Below are positions 34,758 to 44,241 of a stretch of 44,241 bases of DNA, piece by piece. The DNA lies in the NCBI GenBank assembly GCA_025055035.1, contig JANWZB010000012.1, positions 1 through 44,241 of the forward strand, written 5' to 3'. Both the position numbers and the translations under genes were made by a program. The notes below the pieces were generated by a model. It searched no databases, was not told the DNA's origin, and worked only from the letters and a program-made list of their open reading frames with translations. The stretch comes from Candidatus Kapaibacterium sp. (GTDB lineage: Bacteria; Bacteroidota; Ignavibacteria; Kapaibacteriales; UBA4661). The first letter of the stretch is position 1; every line of letters starts with the position of its first letter.

Positions 34758-37700
34758 ATGAACTTTTTGTATTGTGTACAGCATTATTGCACTCATTTTC
34801 TTACCGCCATCGCTTGCTGCTGCTGTCAGCGTGTACGCTGCTGGCAACATAGAACCGCAAACTATTATCGTTTCTATTGCCCTCTGCATATTCTCATGCT
34901 GATTCTTGCGCTACATTGTACGAGCTCTACAAGTACTGCACAAGAAGGCATTACAACACTACATTGGGAAATATACAGCCAAGGCTTACCTATCAGTTTT
35001 ACACCACCGCGTGTTGTGAATATTACTGCTCTTGTCTCTGCTCCAAACCGCTTTGCACCGATGACGCTACTCTTTGCAGCGACGTCCGGCTTTGGGGTTT
35101 TCCGCTCTGCCGACTCAGGACGCACGTGGAATCCCGTCAATACAGGATTGACAGCACTAACCGTCAATACACTATTCACCGATGGGTCTACGATTTATGC
35201 AGGAACAACTAACGGACTATTTCGAACAATTGATGCAGGACAGCGCTGGGACCTAGTACCTGTGCGCACTGCACCAGTTGGTGGCTTTGGGACATCATTT
35301 ATTACTGCTGGTGTTGTTGGGCAGGTTGCCGGTCGTAAGGCGATTTTTCTCGGTTCGGCGCACGGAGTCTTTCGTACATTCGATGACGGCATTACATGGG
35401 AGCATTTCAATCGTGGTCTTTCCTCCACACAATATATCTCCACACTCCACATTTTTCAGCAGCGCCTATTTGCAGGGACACCAAATGAAGGCGTGCTCTA
35501 CATCGACCTAGAAATCGCAAACGATAGCTGGAAACAACCACAACAAGGGCTATTCCCTCTTTCGGTTACATCATTTGCAACTCTCGGACTACGCGTATTT
35601 GCTGGAACAAACGGTGCTGGGGTTTTCCAATCTATGGATACCGGTCGGACGTGGACAGCAGTGAATAACGATCTCAATAACCCTACTGTTACGGCGCTAG
35701 CAGTAGCAGGAACACGGCTCTACGCTTCAACAAGTACTGGCGTCTATGCGACAGCTACTGCCGGGCAGTTTTGGACAAATATCAACACTGGCTTTCCTAT
35801 TAGCTCAGTACGTTCTCTTTTGCCGTTTGATACCTATTTATTCGTCGCAGCCGGATCGAATATCCTGCGCGGATCTATCTTTGCCAGTCGTCCTCCAATC
35901 ATCTCTCTTGTCTCGCCATCTTCCACACCATCTCGACTGACGGGAGCACCTTTGGAAGTTACACTTACAGGGAGCAACTTCAATAATCCACTTGTTCTCT
36001 TCGATGGAGTAGGTCAAGCACTTGTGCGATGGTCGCCTACATCTGTTGTATTCCAAATTCCCGTTTCTCAGCTTGCCTCGGAGGGCTTGAAAACTATCAC
36101 TCTACAAAATGCTGACGGACAACGAACAACAGCATTTTTTACTGTTTCGGGTGCTATATCACCATTTATTAGGGATATTGAGCCGGATTCTGTTACTGCT
36201 GGCAGCCCGCCTTTCATTCTCGACATTCGAGGACGCACGTTTTTTCATCACCCGACTAGACCTGATAGTAGTGCAACAGTGCGGTTTGGCGATATACCGC
36301 TAGAAGTTATCAGTCGTGTCGGCACATCGTTTCTCCTTGCGCGCGTTCCGCAGGAAGCAATTGCTGAGCCCGGACGACGATTTGTGCGCGTTACGAACCC
36401 CAACGGCGAATTTTTTGATTTCCCCTTTCGTATTCGCGCCTTTCCACCTCGCATCACGGAGCTCGATCCACCACGCGTTAGTATCGGTAACAGCACGTTT
36501 ATTCTCACAATTCGTGGGCAACACTTCTTTACTGAGCGCAACGTCGATATGCCCGGACAGACACCTCTCTTTGTACGTCTAGCAGATGTTCCGCTACAAG
36601 TTCTTGAAAACACTACTTCGTCGCGCGTTGTTGTGAGCGTGCCAGCAACACTAGTAACATCGCAGGCAACACTGACCCTACGACTCACAAATGCTGATGG
36701 TCAGTTTGCGGAAACGACACTTGATGTCGTTCCATTTAGCATTTCTCCGATTGCAACGCCTCAAACACGCATTTGTCCCGGCGCTCGTACACCATTAACA
36801 GTAGCTATTTCAAGCGGTGTTCCACCATTTCGCGTTGTGTGGTCGCCACCTGTTGATTCGTTTAGTATCGATAACAACGGAACAATTCGCGCATTTGTAT
36901 CCCCCCGACAACCAACGCGGTACACTCTCACCGTTACCGACCGCGACGGGACAGGCGTTCCATTAACAACATCAATTTTTATTGACATTCTTCAGCCGCA
37001 AGCCTCTGCCCCATCAGACGTTCGCTTCGACACTGTCAACACATTTTTTCGGTTATCCGCACCACAAACCCTCCGGTTCACCAACATCAGCCCTGATAGC
37101 ACAGTCTTGACGCTTACCTCTGTGCGCAGTGTCACAGGAGCATTTCGTGCTACTGGAGGTATTGGTACACGTATTGCTGTGGGACAGACGCTCAATATTC
37201 CCCTTATCTTCGATCCACCGCGCGACGGTGTATTTCTTGACACACTAACCTTGCACTATGAGCCTTGCGAGCGCGTTGTACGTGTTGTTGTACGCGGATT
37301 TCGCACAACACCAATTCTTGCGCCACCCATTCTTGTGCCTGTAGCAACTCAGCCTGACGGACGTGTACCAGTTAGCTTAGCACCACCTCTATCGTGGCTT
37401 CCATCGGAGTTTGTATCTACACCAACAGCATATACTATTCAGATTGCCCGCGTAGAAGCAGTATTTTCGGAGCAGACAGGCTTAGCTTCTCCTATTTTTA
37501 CAACTACAGTGAATCGCGTTACTAGTACCCAACCCACATTCACACTCCAGCCTAATACTGCATACGCTTGGACAGTACGAGCAAGCAACAGCGTTACAAG
37601 CAGTACATGGTCAGTACCTCTATATTTTATTACTCCACCAGCCACGCAACAGCGTCTGTTTCTCGACCCACCACAGCTTGACTTTGGTCATGGTATACTG

Positions 37701-38765
37701 CACGACAGCGAGCGGCGTGGTCTTCAGCTGCGACTTAGCCCGCAGCAATCCACCCCTATCGACATTCTGAGTGCTGAACTCTTCCCACCACGCCTTGCAC
37801 CGCGCGCTGCGTTCGATTTTGCTCCAGCATTCACCCGCAGCACAGTAACACAGCGCACACCCACAACTACAATCTTGACCTTCACTCCTCGAGATACAGT
37901 GTTGCATCAAGGTGTTGTACGCTTTCGCTCATCAGCAGGTGACACGATCTATGCGTTGCTTTCAGGGCGTGGTGTACTTTGTACTCCGCCCAGTAGTCAC
38001 GTTGTGTGTGCTGAAACTGATATTGCGTTCCGCGTTGCTCCATTATCTAACAACGCTGCACGCCCGCAGATTGGCGACACGGTGAACGTTCAGCTTGTAC
38101 TGCAGCGCTCTACTGGCTTAGATGCTCCAGTGTATAGAGACAGAGCACAGATATTTTCAGCAGACATTTGGCTAGAAAATGCAAACGTTCTACTGCCACT
38201 TCGGATCACTCAGCCATCGGCACTTAGTAGCCAGCAGTATAGTATCACACCTAATCGCATCCGTCTGCGCAATATTCCATCTGCCCGCGCACAGCGCACG
38301 AGCAATGTCCTGCTTGCAGAATTTCAGGCACGTGTTCTCCTCACAGATACTACAGCAACAGCACTACGCCTTGCCGAATTCACGTGGAACGATGAATTGT
38401 CCGGATCGACACAGACACGTACATACATCCGCAAAATTCTTCGCGATACGAGCCTCGCAGTCGAGACTTACGGGCGGCTTATTCGACCTCGAGCACAGGC
38501 TCTACTAACATCGTTTGCCGTTGCACCCAACCCAGCACTATATGAGATTCATGTGCTTATATCGCTGTCTAATGCTGTACCCCTTGAACTTACTCTTGTG
38601 AACAGCATAGGTACTCCTGTGTATACAGAGCGCTTGTTGTTCGACGATGCAGGTACGTACAATATCTCTATCAATACACGCGACTTGATATCGGGCGTTT
38701 ATACCCTCATCGCCCGTGCTCAGAATGAAATATTCAGCCGGCACATTATTATCTCTCGTCAATAA
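34758..38765 (+). CDS. Giant type IX-secreted protein with BNR-like repeats, IPT/TIG domains and a Por sorting domain
   Basis: The 1335-residue protein starts with a signal segment at about 42-62 (HILMLILALHCTSSTSTAQ), preceded by an odd Cys-rich head; the true start may be internal. Residues about 80-370 hold BNR/Ycf48-like propeller repeats with motifs such as GVFRSADSGRTW, GLFRTIDAGQRW and GVFQSMDTGRTW. Three IPT/TIG-like domains follow (about 370-680), then Ig-like, choice-of-anchor-like and fibronectin-like regions. The final 85 residues (FAVAPNPALYEIHVLISL ... GVYTLIARAQ) are a type A type IX sorting domain. The protein should cross the outer membrane and attach to the surface. The OmpA-family gene follows after 15 bp. 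Function is unknown; no catalytic motif was seen. Confidence 0.85.
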   Translation: MNFLYCVQHYCTHFLTAIACCCCQRVRCWQHRTANYYRFYCPLHILMLILALHCTSSTSTAQEGITTLHWEIYSQGLPISFTPPRVVNITALVSAPNRFAPMTLLFAATSGFGVFRSADSGRTWNPVNTGLTALTVNTLFTDGSTIYAGTTNGLFRTIDAGQRWDLVPVRTAPVGGFGTSFITAGVVGQVAGRKAIFLGSAHGVFRTFDDGITWEHFNRGLSSTQYISTLHIFQQRLFAGTPNEGVLYIDLEIANDSWKQPQQGLFPLSVTSFATLGLRVFAGTNGAGVFQSMDTGRTWTAVNNDLNNPTVTALAVAGTRLYASTSTGVYATATAGQFWTNINTGFPISSVRSLLPFDTYLFVAAGSNILRGSIFASRPPIISLVSPSSTPSRLTGAPLEVTLTGSNFNNPLVLFDGVGQALVRWSPTSVVFQIPVSQLASEGLKTITLQNADGQRTTAFFTVSGAISPFIRDIEPDSVTAGSPPFILDIRGRTFFHHPTRPDSSATVRFGDIPLEVISRVGTSFLLARVPQEAIAEPGRRFVRVTNPNGEFFDFPFRIRAFPPRITELDPPRVSIGNSTFILTIRGQHFFTERNVDMPGQTPLFVRLADVPLQVLENTTSSRVVVSVPATLVTSQATLTLRLTNADGQFAETTLDVVPFSISPIATPQTRICPGARTPLTVAISSGVPPFRVVWSPPVDSFSIDNNGTIRAFVSPRQPTRYTLTVTDRDGTGVPLTTSIFIDILQPQASAPSDVRFDTVNTFFRLSAPQTLRFTNISPDSTVLTLTSVRSVTGAFRATGGIGTRIAVGQTLNIPLIFDPPRDGVFLDTLTLHYEPCERVVRVVVRGFRTTPILAPPILVPVATQPDGRVPVSLAPPLSWLPSEFVSTPTAYTIQIARVEAVFSEQTGLASPIFTTTVNRVTSTQPTFTLQPNTAYAWTVRASNSVTSSTWSVPLYFITPPATQQRLFLDPPQLDFGHGILHDSERRGLQLRLSPQQSTPIDILSAELFPPRLAPRAAFDFAPAFTRSTVTQRTPTTTILTFTPRDTVLHQGVVRFRSSAGDTIYALLSGRGVLCTPPSSHVVCAETDIAFRVAPLSNNAARPQIGDTVNVQLVLQRSTGLDAPVYRDRAQIFSADIWLENANVLLPLRITQPSALSSQQYSITPNRIRLRNIPSARAQRTSNVLLAEFQARVLLTDTTATALRLAEFTWNDELSGSTQTRTYIRKILRDTSLAVETYGRLIRPRAQALLTSFAVAPNPALYEIHVLISLSNAVPLELTLVNSIGTPVYTERLLFDDAGTYNISINTRDLISGVYTLIARAQNEIFSRHIIISRQ

Positions 38766-38780
38766 CCACATTGATTCGCT

Positions 38781-40976
38781 ATGGTTTATCTCTTGCACCA
38801 TTCACCTACAATACAGTCTCGCACTCTCGTTCACTATTGCTTAAGTGTTACTTGGATGCTACTGTTGTGCTCAGTGCAACTGGTAGCACAAGACCGTCCG
38901 ACATCGCTTCCTAGCACAACGCCACGTGATACTAACGCAGCCCAGCTCAGTACTGCCGATCAAGAATCTAGCACCATGCGGGCTATTCCAACGCCCTACA
39001 TCCGCTATGGTGTTTATGCGCAAGCTAGCTACAACCAGCACCAGCCTACCTTCAAAGACCTGATATCAACACCATTTGGTATACCTTTCTCTCCGGTAAA
39101 CTCCATTACAGGCGTTGATGGTCTGCTTGGTTCCGCAGGCGGTATGTTTGAGTTTCCGCTATTCTCCTCATTTGGTGTTGCTATACGAGCTGGATACTCA
39201 AGCTTCGGTGCAACATTTCGCTCGCGCGAGACTGTCCCTGCAAGCATTGATAATCAACCTTTCGAGCTACCCATTGGATATGTTGCTGCGGCGCAGCTTG
39301 GCACGCTCGATGCTCAAGTGCTCTTGTGGCTACGACCTCTACGGTATCTTTCAATATATGCTGGCGGGACAGCAGGATACACACTACAGCGCCGTGTACG
39401 GCAATATGAGGAAAGCCTTGACCCAAACTACGTCTTTGTGCTGCCAAATGGTTCACAAAGCTCTATCCGCGCTGAGGTGTATGATAATATCCCGACATTT
39501 CGTTCTGTTCCCTTATGGCTGACAGGTGGCATCAGCTACGAAATCCCCCTAAACGCTGAAGGAACAATGCTCCTTGCTCCCGAAGTGTTCTATCAGTTCC
39601 AACTTCCCACAGTATCACTGTTTAGCCTTCTTCAGGACCCGGAACGAGCATGGCGTGTCAACGCCCTGCGTGCTGGTATTTCCCTGCGCTTCTCTCCCAA
39701 TCCAACAAACATCGCATTTCCAGCCGAAACGCCTCGGCAAAAGGCATCTTCAGAGTCTGTGTTTGTCCAGAATACTACACCAGCATCCACACAGCCACCT
39801 ACAGCAAAGATTCTCTCTGTTGCTGGTGTAAGCACAGACGGTAGGGAACTATCTAATCCAGTTCTTCGCATCGAGGAAGTTACGGCGACAAAATCACGCT
39901 ATATTCTCAACGCTATCTTCTTCGACGCAAACAGCGCTACGATACCTACACGCTACCACACGATAGCTGCTAGCGAGCGCTCACGCTTCAAACCCGACAA
40001 TCTTGCTTCGCTGAGCGACATAGATACCTACTACCATGTGCTTAACATTGTTGGGCAACGCATGAGCACAAGAACGAAAGCAAAGCTTACCCTGGTAGGC
40101 ATGGCAGATGCAAGCGTGGAGCATAACGACAAATCACTTGCTATCGCACGTGCCGAAGCTGTCAAGCAATACCTTGTAACGGTGTGGGGTATTACAGCAA
40201 GTCGTATTTCTGTGCTCTCGCGCACAACGTTCCAGTCAGATGAAAACGATACCCAAGAAATGGAGGAACAGCGCCGTGTTGAAATGACAAGTGATGTCCC
40301 AGAAATCTTTGATGAATTGCGCTTCGACTATCGCGGTAAGGTTATTACACCACCAACGCTACGGGTACGATTTGATATCAACGCTCCAGCGGGTGTTCAA
40401 TCATGGAAATTCGAAGCCCTCCAAGATGACATTCCCCTTAAGATTGTACGTGGTGGCAGTGTATATCCTCAAGCTTTTGAGTGGAATCTCGCAAGCGCAC
40501 CACTCGATAGTTTGCCTCAAGGTACACAGGAAATTGGGCTGCGACTCGAAGTAACAGACCGTAATAGTAGAACAGTGCGCTCTCCGTACATGTATCTCCC
40601 TATAGAGCTTGTTTCAGCTTCCACTGGACGCAGTGGCACGCGTACAGACATTTACCATGTGTACTCGGCAATGCAGGGTGTCAGCGCATATTCAAACGCT
40701 GATGCAAGCGTTCAGCGCCAACTTGTTGCTATCATGCGCAAAGGTATCCGCCCTGGAGCAAAAGTTGCCATCACAGGCTATGTAGATAGTCGCACAGCAG
40801 GCAACAACCCTAGAGCCCTTACTGAACAGCAGGCACAAAATCTTGCAGCACAAATCAACTTCCCCGATATGATTGTTGCAGGTGGAGGGATTGCTTCATT
40901 CTATACCAACACTCTCCCCGAAGGACGCTTATACAATCGCTTTATCCAAGTCGAAGTCAAACTACCGCAGCGATAA
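38781..40976 (+). CDS. OmpA-family outer membrane protein with two C-terminal OmpA-like domains
   Basis: The 731-residue protein has a signal peptide (hydrophobic WMLLLCSVQLVAQ near 25-37). A region rich in alternating strands (about 45-310) reads like an outer-membrane beta-barrel. An OmpA/MotB-like domain at about 380-510 contains IFFDANSATIPTRY, LVGMADASVEHNDKSLAIARAEAVKQYL and EEQRRVEM, where Asp and Arg match peptidoglycan-binding positions. An Ig-like stretch (about 520-620) is followed by a weaker second OmpA-like part (AKVAITGYVDSRTAGNNPRALTEQQAQNLAAQI). It probably links the outer membrane to the cell wall. Its start lies 15 bp after the stop of the type IX-secreted protein, so the two are likely co-expressed and may act together. 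Confidence 0.85.
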   Translation: MVYLLHHSPTIQSRTLVHYCLSVTWMLLLCSVQLVAQDRPTSLPSTTPRDTNAAQLSTADQESSTMRAIPTPYIRYGVYAQASYNQHQPTFKDLISTPFGIPFSPVNSITGVDGLLGSAGGMFEFPLFSSFGVAIRAGYSSFGATFRSRETVPASIDNQPFELPIGYVAAAQLGTLDAQVLLWLRPLRYLSIYAGGTAGYTLQRRVRQYEESLDPNYVFVLPNGSQSSIRAEVYDNIPTFRSVPLWLTGGISYEIPLNAEGTMLLAPEVFYQFQLPTVSLFSLLQDPERAWRVNALRAGISLRFSPNPTNIAFPAETPRQKASSESVFVQNTTPASTQPPTAKILSVAGVSTDGRELSNPVLRIEEVTATKSRYILNAIFFDANSATIPTRYHTIAASERSRFKPDNLASLSDIDTYYHVLNIVGQRMSTRTKAKLTLVGMADASVEHNDKSLAIARAEAVKQYLVTVWGITASRISVLSRTTFQSDENDTQEMEEQRRVEMTSDVPEIFDELRFDYRGKVITPPTLRVRFDINAPAGVQSWKFEALQDDIPLKIVRGGSVYPQAFEWNLASAPLDSLPQGTQEIGLRLEVTDRNSRTVRSPYMYLPIELVSASTGRSGTRTDIYHVYSAMQGVSAYSNADASVQRQLVAIMRKGIRPGAKVAITGYVDSRTAGNNPRALTEQQAQNLAAQINFPDMIVAGGGIASFYTNTLPEGRLYNRFIQVEVKLPQR

Positions 40977-41125
40977 GTGTACCTCTACCTTATCAGCATT
41001 CTGCGTAGCAGTAGTGAGTTTTTATTGCTCGTCTATTCGGATTATTGTATTTTTTGCCACACACTTGTTGAAACGCGTGCTATACACTCTCTGCTGTTCT
41101 CACACTGTTCTCCGAAGGTGGTACT

Positions 41126-42091
41126 ATGGGATACAAAATTCTCCTTGCTTTTCCCTTAGCAATTATTCCCATGCTTCTCTTCATCTACGTCGTACGACGA
41201 CTGGACAAGTACGACCCTGAGCCGCTATGGCTTGTTACATTTCACTTCCTATGGGGCGCACTCATCGCTGTAAGCGGCGCAGCGCTCATTAATGGGCAAA
41301 TACAAGAATGGCTTGGCGTTACCGGATTATCGCTGACCGACGCACCAGCAGAACAACGAACGATTTTGCTCGTGTCTGTCGCTCTTCTTGGTCCCATCGT
41401 CGAAGAGCTTCTGAAAGCGTCTGTTTTCAGCATTACGACGAATCTTCGAGAATTCAATAACCTTACTGACGGGATTGTATATGGTTCGACTGTAGGCTTT
41501 GGCTTTGCAATGTCAGAAAATCTCATTTACTTCATAGAACATGCAGCTGCTGATGAGGGCTGGATACAGCTTGTACTCTACAGAACATTTTTCTCTGCAA
41601 CGATGCATGCTCTGTCATCATCAGTGTTTGCTGCATTTCTAGGATACGGACGCTGGCAGTATGGCGATATTCCCAAGCGTATGGCGCTGTATGGCATCAT
41701 CCCTGCTATTGTCCTGCACATAGGCTGGAACTATTTTGTTACATCTACTTCTTACACTGTCAATGTGTTTGGCTTTCTTTTTGTCATTGCAGCATTTATC
41801 GGTATGTGTGTAGCATTTGCCCGCTCAATGCGATATGAATATATTCGGATTCGCACAGAGCTTGAGCAGGAAGCTCAAATAGGCACAATTCCCGAAGCAT
41901 ACATTGACCTACCGTTTCGTGAGCACCGTTCAGCTGATGAGTACCTTATAGCGCTTCTCTGTTCGCAGATTGCATTTGAACGTATTACGAACAGACAACT
42001 GCGCACGCCTCATCAAATCGAGCGCTCGAACAAAATCCTCGAAGCACTCCGCAATAAAATCAAGTCTATGCCACCACTACCCCGCACATAA
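41126..42091 (+). CDS. prsW: PrsW-family intramembrane metalloprotease (M82)
   Basis: The 321-residue protein has several membrane helices and the four PrsW motifs: GPIVEELLK (90-97, the paired Glu), SENLIYF (130-136), ATMHALSS (159-165) with His161, and LHIGWN (197-202) with His198. In Bacillus, PrsW makes the first cut in an anti-sigma factor; in other phyla its targets are mostly unknown. The N terminus FIYVVRRLDKYDPEPLW is also typical. A purine-rich AAGGTGG sequence lies 5 nt before the ATG at 41126, one of the few clear ribosome binding sites in the window. No sigma or anti-sigma gene is nearby. Confidence 0.9.
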   Translation: MGYKILLAFPLAIIPMLLFIYVVRRLDKYDPEPLWLVTFHFLWGALIAVSGAALINGQIQEWLGVTGLSLTDAPAEQRTILLVSVALLGPIVEELLKASVFSITTNLREFNNLTDGIVYGSTVGFGFAMSENLIYFIEHAAADEGWIQLVLYRTFFSATMHALSSSVFAAFLGYGRWQYGDIPKRMALYGIIPAIVLHIGWNYFVTSTSYTVNVFGFLFVIAAFIGMCVAFARSMRYEYIRIRTELEQEAQIGTIPEAYIDLPFREHRSADEYLIALLCSQIAFERITNRQLRTPHQIERSNKILEALRNKIKSMPPLPRT

Positions 42092-42177
42092 GCTGTGTAT
42101 ATGTGTGCACGAGCATTGCTTTCGACGCATTTGCTATAATTATGCTGGTCGTTTGGTAATTATCACTATGCGGCACT

Positions 42178-43857
42178 ATGAGATTGCAGGACAACATTCG
42201 CCTCGCACAAACAACACACGGTATCCCGCCCGAAAACTTTCCTGTTTCTTCTTGCTCTTTTGCACAACTCATTGCACAGCGCGAGCACCTTAGCACCGAC
42301 AAAACATTTCTTATATACTATGACGAACTCAACCGCCGCGTAGAATATAGCTATCATGCATTTATCGCAGAGGTACGCCGAACAGCAGCGTTCATGCTGT
42401 CGTTGGGACTACAGCGTGGAGACCGCATCGCTACAGCTGCACACAACCACCCCGATACTATCGTCCAGTACTTTGCTGCGTGGCTAGCTGACCTGTGTGT
42501 TGTACCCTTGAACATGAGCGAAGACAACGAACGCCTTCGCTATATTCTTACGAACTCTTGCGCAAAGGTTGTTTTTTGCCGTGAGGACTATCGGGAGCGC
42601 ATCACTGCAATTGTACCACATACGATACGAATATTTACTGTATTTGACGATAGAACAACGCCCGGAGGACTACACACTTGCACTCACAGCATGACACCCT
42701 ACACTCCTCAACACTATGTATCGCGTCTTGATGACGAATGCCTTATCGTTTATACAAGCGGTACAACAGGACATCCTAAAGGAGTAGTGCTTGTTCAGCG
42801 CAACATTCTTGCAGATTCAGAAGCTATCGCTCGCTGGCATCATCTGGGCGAACAATCACGACTCATGTGTGTTTTGCCTGTCCACCACGTCAACGGAACA
42901 ATTGTTACTCACACAACGCCATTCCTCGTTGGTGCATCTACTGTTCTCAACAGAAAATTTCAAACAGAGCGCTTCTTTGAGCGTATTGCGGCAGAGAATG
43001 TGCACATCGTCTCTGTTGTCCCAACGCTTCTAGCCTTTTTGCTTGATGCTGCGCAGTCTTCTACACCTACTGTGCCTCAGAGTCTACGGTATGTGATTTG
43101 CGGTGCCGGACCACTCACGTGCTCGCTTGCTCAGCGCTTTGAAGAGCAGTTTGGCATACGGATTATTCATGGCTACGGACTTTCGGAAACAACATGCTAC
43201 TCATGTTATCTACCAATTGATCTTAGCGCTGATGACCATCGTCACTGGATGTACGACTACGGCTTCCCAAGCATCGGTGGTCCGTTGCCTGTCAATGAGA
43301 TGGCAATCCATGACGAGCACGGAAATGCACTCGGAGCAATGCAGCGCGGCGAAATCGTGATTCGCGGAGCAAACGTCATGAAAGAATATTACAATAACCC
43401 TAGTGCCAATGAACACACTTTTGCACATGGTTGGTTTCGTAGCGGCGATGAGGGATTTTTTGCCCCTGATGCTACAGGCAGGCCATATTTCTTCATTACA
43501 GGTCGGCTCAAAGAGCTTATCATTCGTGGTGGTGTTAACCTTGCTCCCTTAGAAATAGATGAAGTGCTGGCACGTGCACCGGGTGTTAAAGCTGGAATCT
43601 GTGTAGGCTTTGAGAATGACTTTTATGGTGAAGAAGTCGGAGCACTTGTCATACCAGAGTCTTTTGAGCTGGCCACAGAAGCCACAAAGACAGCAATCCT
43701 TGAGTATTGCTACAGGCACATGCCATTCCACAAAGCCCCAAAAGTTGTTGTCTTCACTGACTCTCTGCCCACAACAACCACAGGGAAATATCAGCGCAAT
43801 CGCGTAAAGCATTTGTTTGCAGCATGGAAAACTACACAGTTTCGAAAGGAAGATTAG
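42178..43857 (+). CDS. AMP-binding acyl-CoA synthetase/ligase
   Basis: The 559-residue protein belongs to the ANL adenylate-forming family. Motifs are the P-loop YTSGTTGHPKG (192-202), LPVHHVNGT, the A5 motif HGYGLSETT (331-339), RSGDEG (421-426), the hinge GRLKELIIRGG (442-452) and the A10 lysine in PTTTTGKYQR (Lys537). It activates a carboxylic acid with ATP, most likely to form a CoA thioester. The HHVNGT and YSCYLPID segments resemble medium/long-chain acyl and benzoate-type ligases, but the substrate cannot be fixed. It has no carrier domain. It lies 86 bp after prsW and 70 bp before the transporter gene, all on the plus strand. ATG at 42178 is the chosen start. Confidence 0.9.
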   Translation: MRLQDNIRLAQTTHGIPPENFPVSSCSFAQLIAQREHLSTDKTFLIYYDELNRRVEYSYHAFIAEVRRTAAFMLSLGLQRGDRIATAAHNHPDTIVQYFAAWLADLCVVPLNMSEDNERLRYILTNSCAKVVFCREDYRERITAIVPHTIRIFTVFDDRTTPGGLHTCTHSMTPYTPQHYVSRLDDECLIVYTSGTTGHPKGVVLVQRNILADSEAIARWHHLGEQSRLMCVLPVHHVNGTIVTHTTPFLVGASTVLNRKFQTERFFERIAAENVHIVSVVPTLLAFLLDAAQSSTPTVPQSLRYVICGAGPLTCSLAQRFEEQFGIRIIHGYGLSETTCYSCYLPIDLSADDHRHWMYDYGFPSIGGPLPVNEMAIHDEHGNALGAMQRGEIVIRGANVMKEYYNNPSANEHTFAHGWFRSGDEGFFAPDATGRPYFFITGRLKELIIRGGVNLAPLEIDEVLARAPGVKAGICVGFENDFYGEEVGALVIPESFELATEATKTAILEYCYRHMPFHKAPKVVVFTDSLPTTTTGKYQRNRVKHLFAAWKTTQFRKED

Positions 43858-43927
43858 CGTCGTCTAGCACGCGATGCTATACCACACCCGACAACCCTAT
43901 TCTGTTTCACTTGTTTAGCAATACCTT

Positions 43928-44241
43928 ATGTCCACAACCTCTTCGTCCTACGCTGTGCCTCGCGGTGCATCAACAGACATGCCCAAATTCCTCACGCTTG
44001 TTACCGTGTTTTTCTTCTGGGGCTTCCTCGCAGCATCAAATGGCGTTTTCATTCCTTTTTGCAAAGTACACTTTCAGCTCACGCAGTTTCAATCGCAGCT
44101 TATCGATCTTGCGTTTTACTTTGCCTACTTCATGGGATCGCTATTACTTTATGGAGTTGAGCGTCTGCTGGGCATCGATCTTTTGAATAAGATTGGATAC
44201 AAGCGCGGTATCATATATGGTCTCCTGATTTCTGCCTGTGG
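43928..44241 (+). CDS. FucP/GluP-like sugar:H+ symporter of the MFS (N-terminal part)
   Basis: The ATG at 43928 opens a frame that continues past the window end (104 codons seen). After an 18-residue polar start, the sequence PKFLTLVTVFFFWGFLAASN begins the first membrane helix. VFIPFCKVHFQLTQFQSQLIDLAFYFAYFMGSLLLYG follows as helix 2 with its loop, then NKIGYKRGIIYGLLISAC. This is the pattern of the FucP group, which brings in L-fucose, glucose or galactose with protons. The same bases in another frame give a 120-residue reading that shows no family features. The gene is 70 bp behind the ligase on the same strand. Confidence 0.85.
   Translation, partial: MSTTSSSYAVPRGASTDMPKFLTLVTVFFFWGFLAASNGVFIPFCKVHFQLTQFQSQLIDLAFYFAYFMGSLLLYGVERLLGIDLLNKIGYKRGIIYGLLISAC

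Noticed and set aside
43824-44186. 120-codon plus-strand frame at the end of the window
   Set aside because: It overlaps the FucP-like gene in a different frame; only the frame from 43928 gives membrane helices and family motifs.

Overview
The window looks like chromosomal DNA of a Bacteroidota/Chlorobiota-group bacterium, perhaps a Kapabacteria-like lineage; that finer placement is a guess. The evidence is a giant secreted protein with a C-terminal type IX secretion (Por) sorting domain, an adjacent OmpA-family protein with two C-terminal domains, few Shine-Dalgarno sequences, and two upstream regions matching the flavobacterial promoter pattern TTG/TTTG - spacer - TAnnTTTG. I saw no insertion sequence, phage gene, CRISPR array, rRNA or tRNA. 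Gene starts were chosen by eye from family alignments, signal peptides and gene spacing.

Layout. Positions 1-3427 (minus strand): pcrA helicase, then sufE and sufT for Fe-S cluster assembly, then the start of an exported protein that overlaps the sufT stop codon. Positions 3674-10510 (plus): pyrG (CTP synthase), a NuiA-like nuclease inhibitor, a family-4-type glycosyltransferase, two lipoproteins (one barrel-like, one alpha/beta hydrolase), and a divergent cytochrome b of the b6/subunit IV type that keeps only one of the two heme ligand pairs. Positions 10535-20842 (minus): a tripartite export operon (TolC-like protein, MacA-like adaptor, ABC ATPase, two MacB-like permeases). It is followed by a GT2 glycosyltransferase with its own likely promoter, a secreted GH31 alpha-glucosidase and a PaaI/MenI-type thioesterase. 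Positions 21127-22023 (plus): a lone S9-like hydrolase.

Positions 22036-34381 (minus) form one co-directional run headed by alaS. After alaS come a carbamoyltransferase, an SGNH hydrolase, a 49-residue DUF5989-type membrane peptide and an SxtJ-family membrane protein. These four have the same make-up as the sxtI/L/K/J part of the saxitoxin cluster. A methyltransferase, a GT4 glycosyltransferase, an acyltransferase-3 protein and a TPR-SASA esterase follow, partly with 4-bp start/stop overlaps. Together they look like a system that builds and decorates (carbamoyl, acyl, possibly methyl) a surface glycan or a small secreted molecule. No core biosynthetic genes for a toxin are present.

Positions 34758-44241 (plus): the type IX-secreted repeat protein, the OmpA-family protein 15 bp behind it, a PrsW-type membrane protease, an acyl-CoA synthetase-like AMP-binding enzyme, and the first 104 codons of a FucP-like sugar transporter that runs off the end.

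The most unusual items are the single-heme-pair cytochrome b, the sxtIJKL-like cassette inside a glycan locus, the NuiA-like inhibitor without a visible nuclease, and the structured alaS leader.
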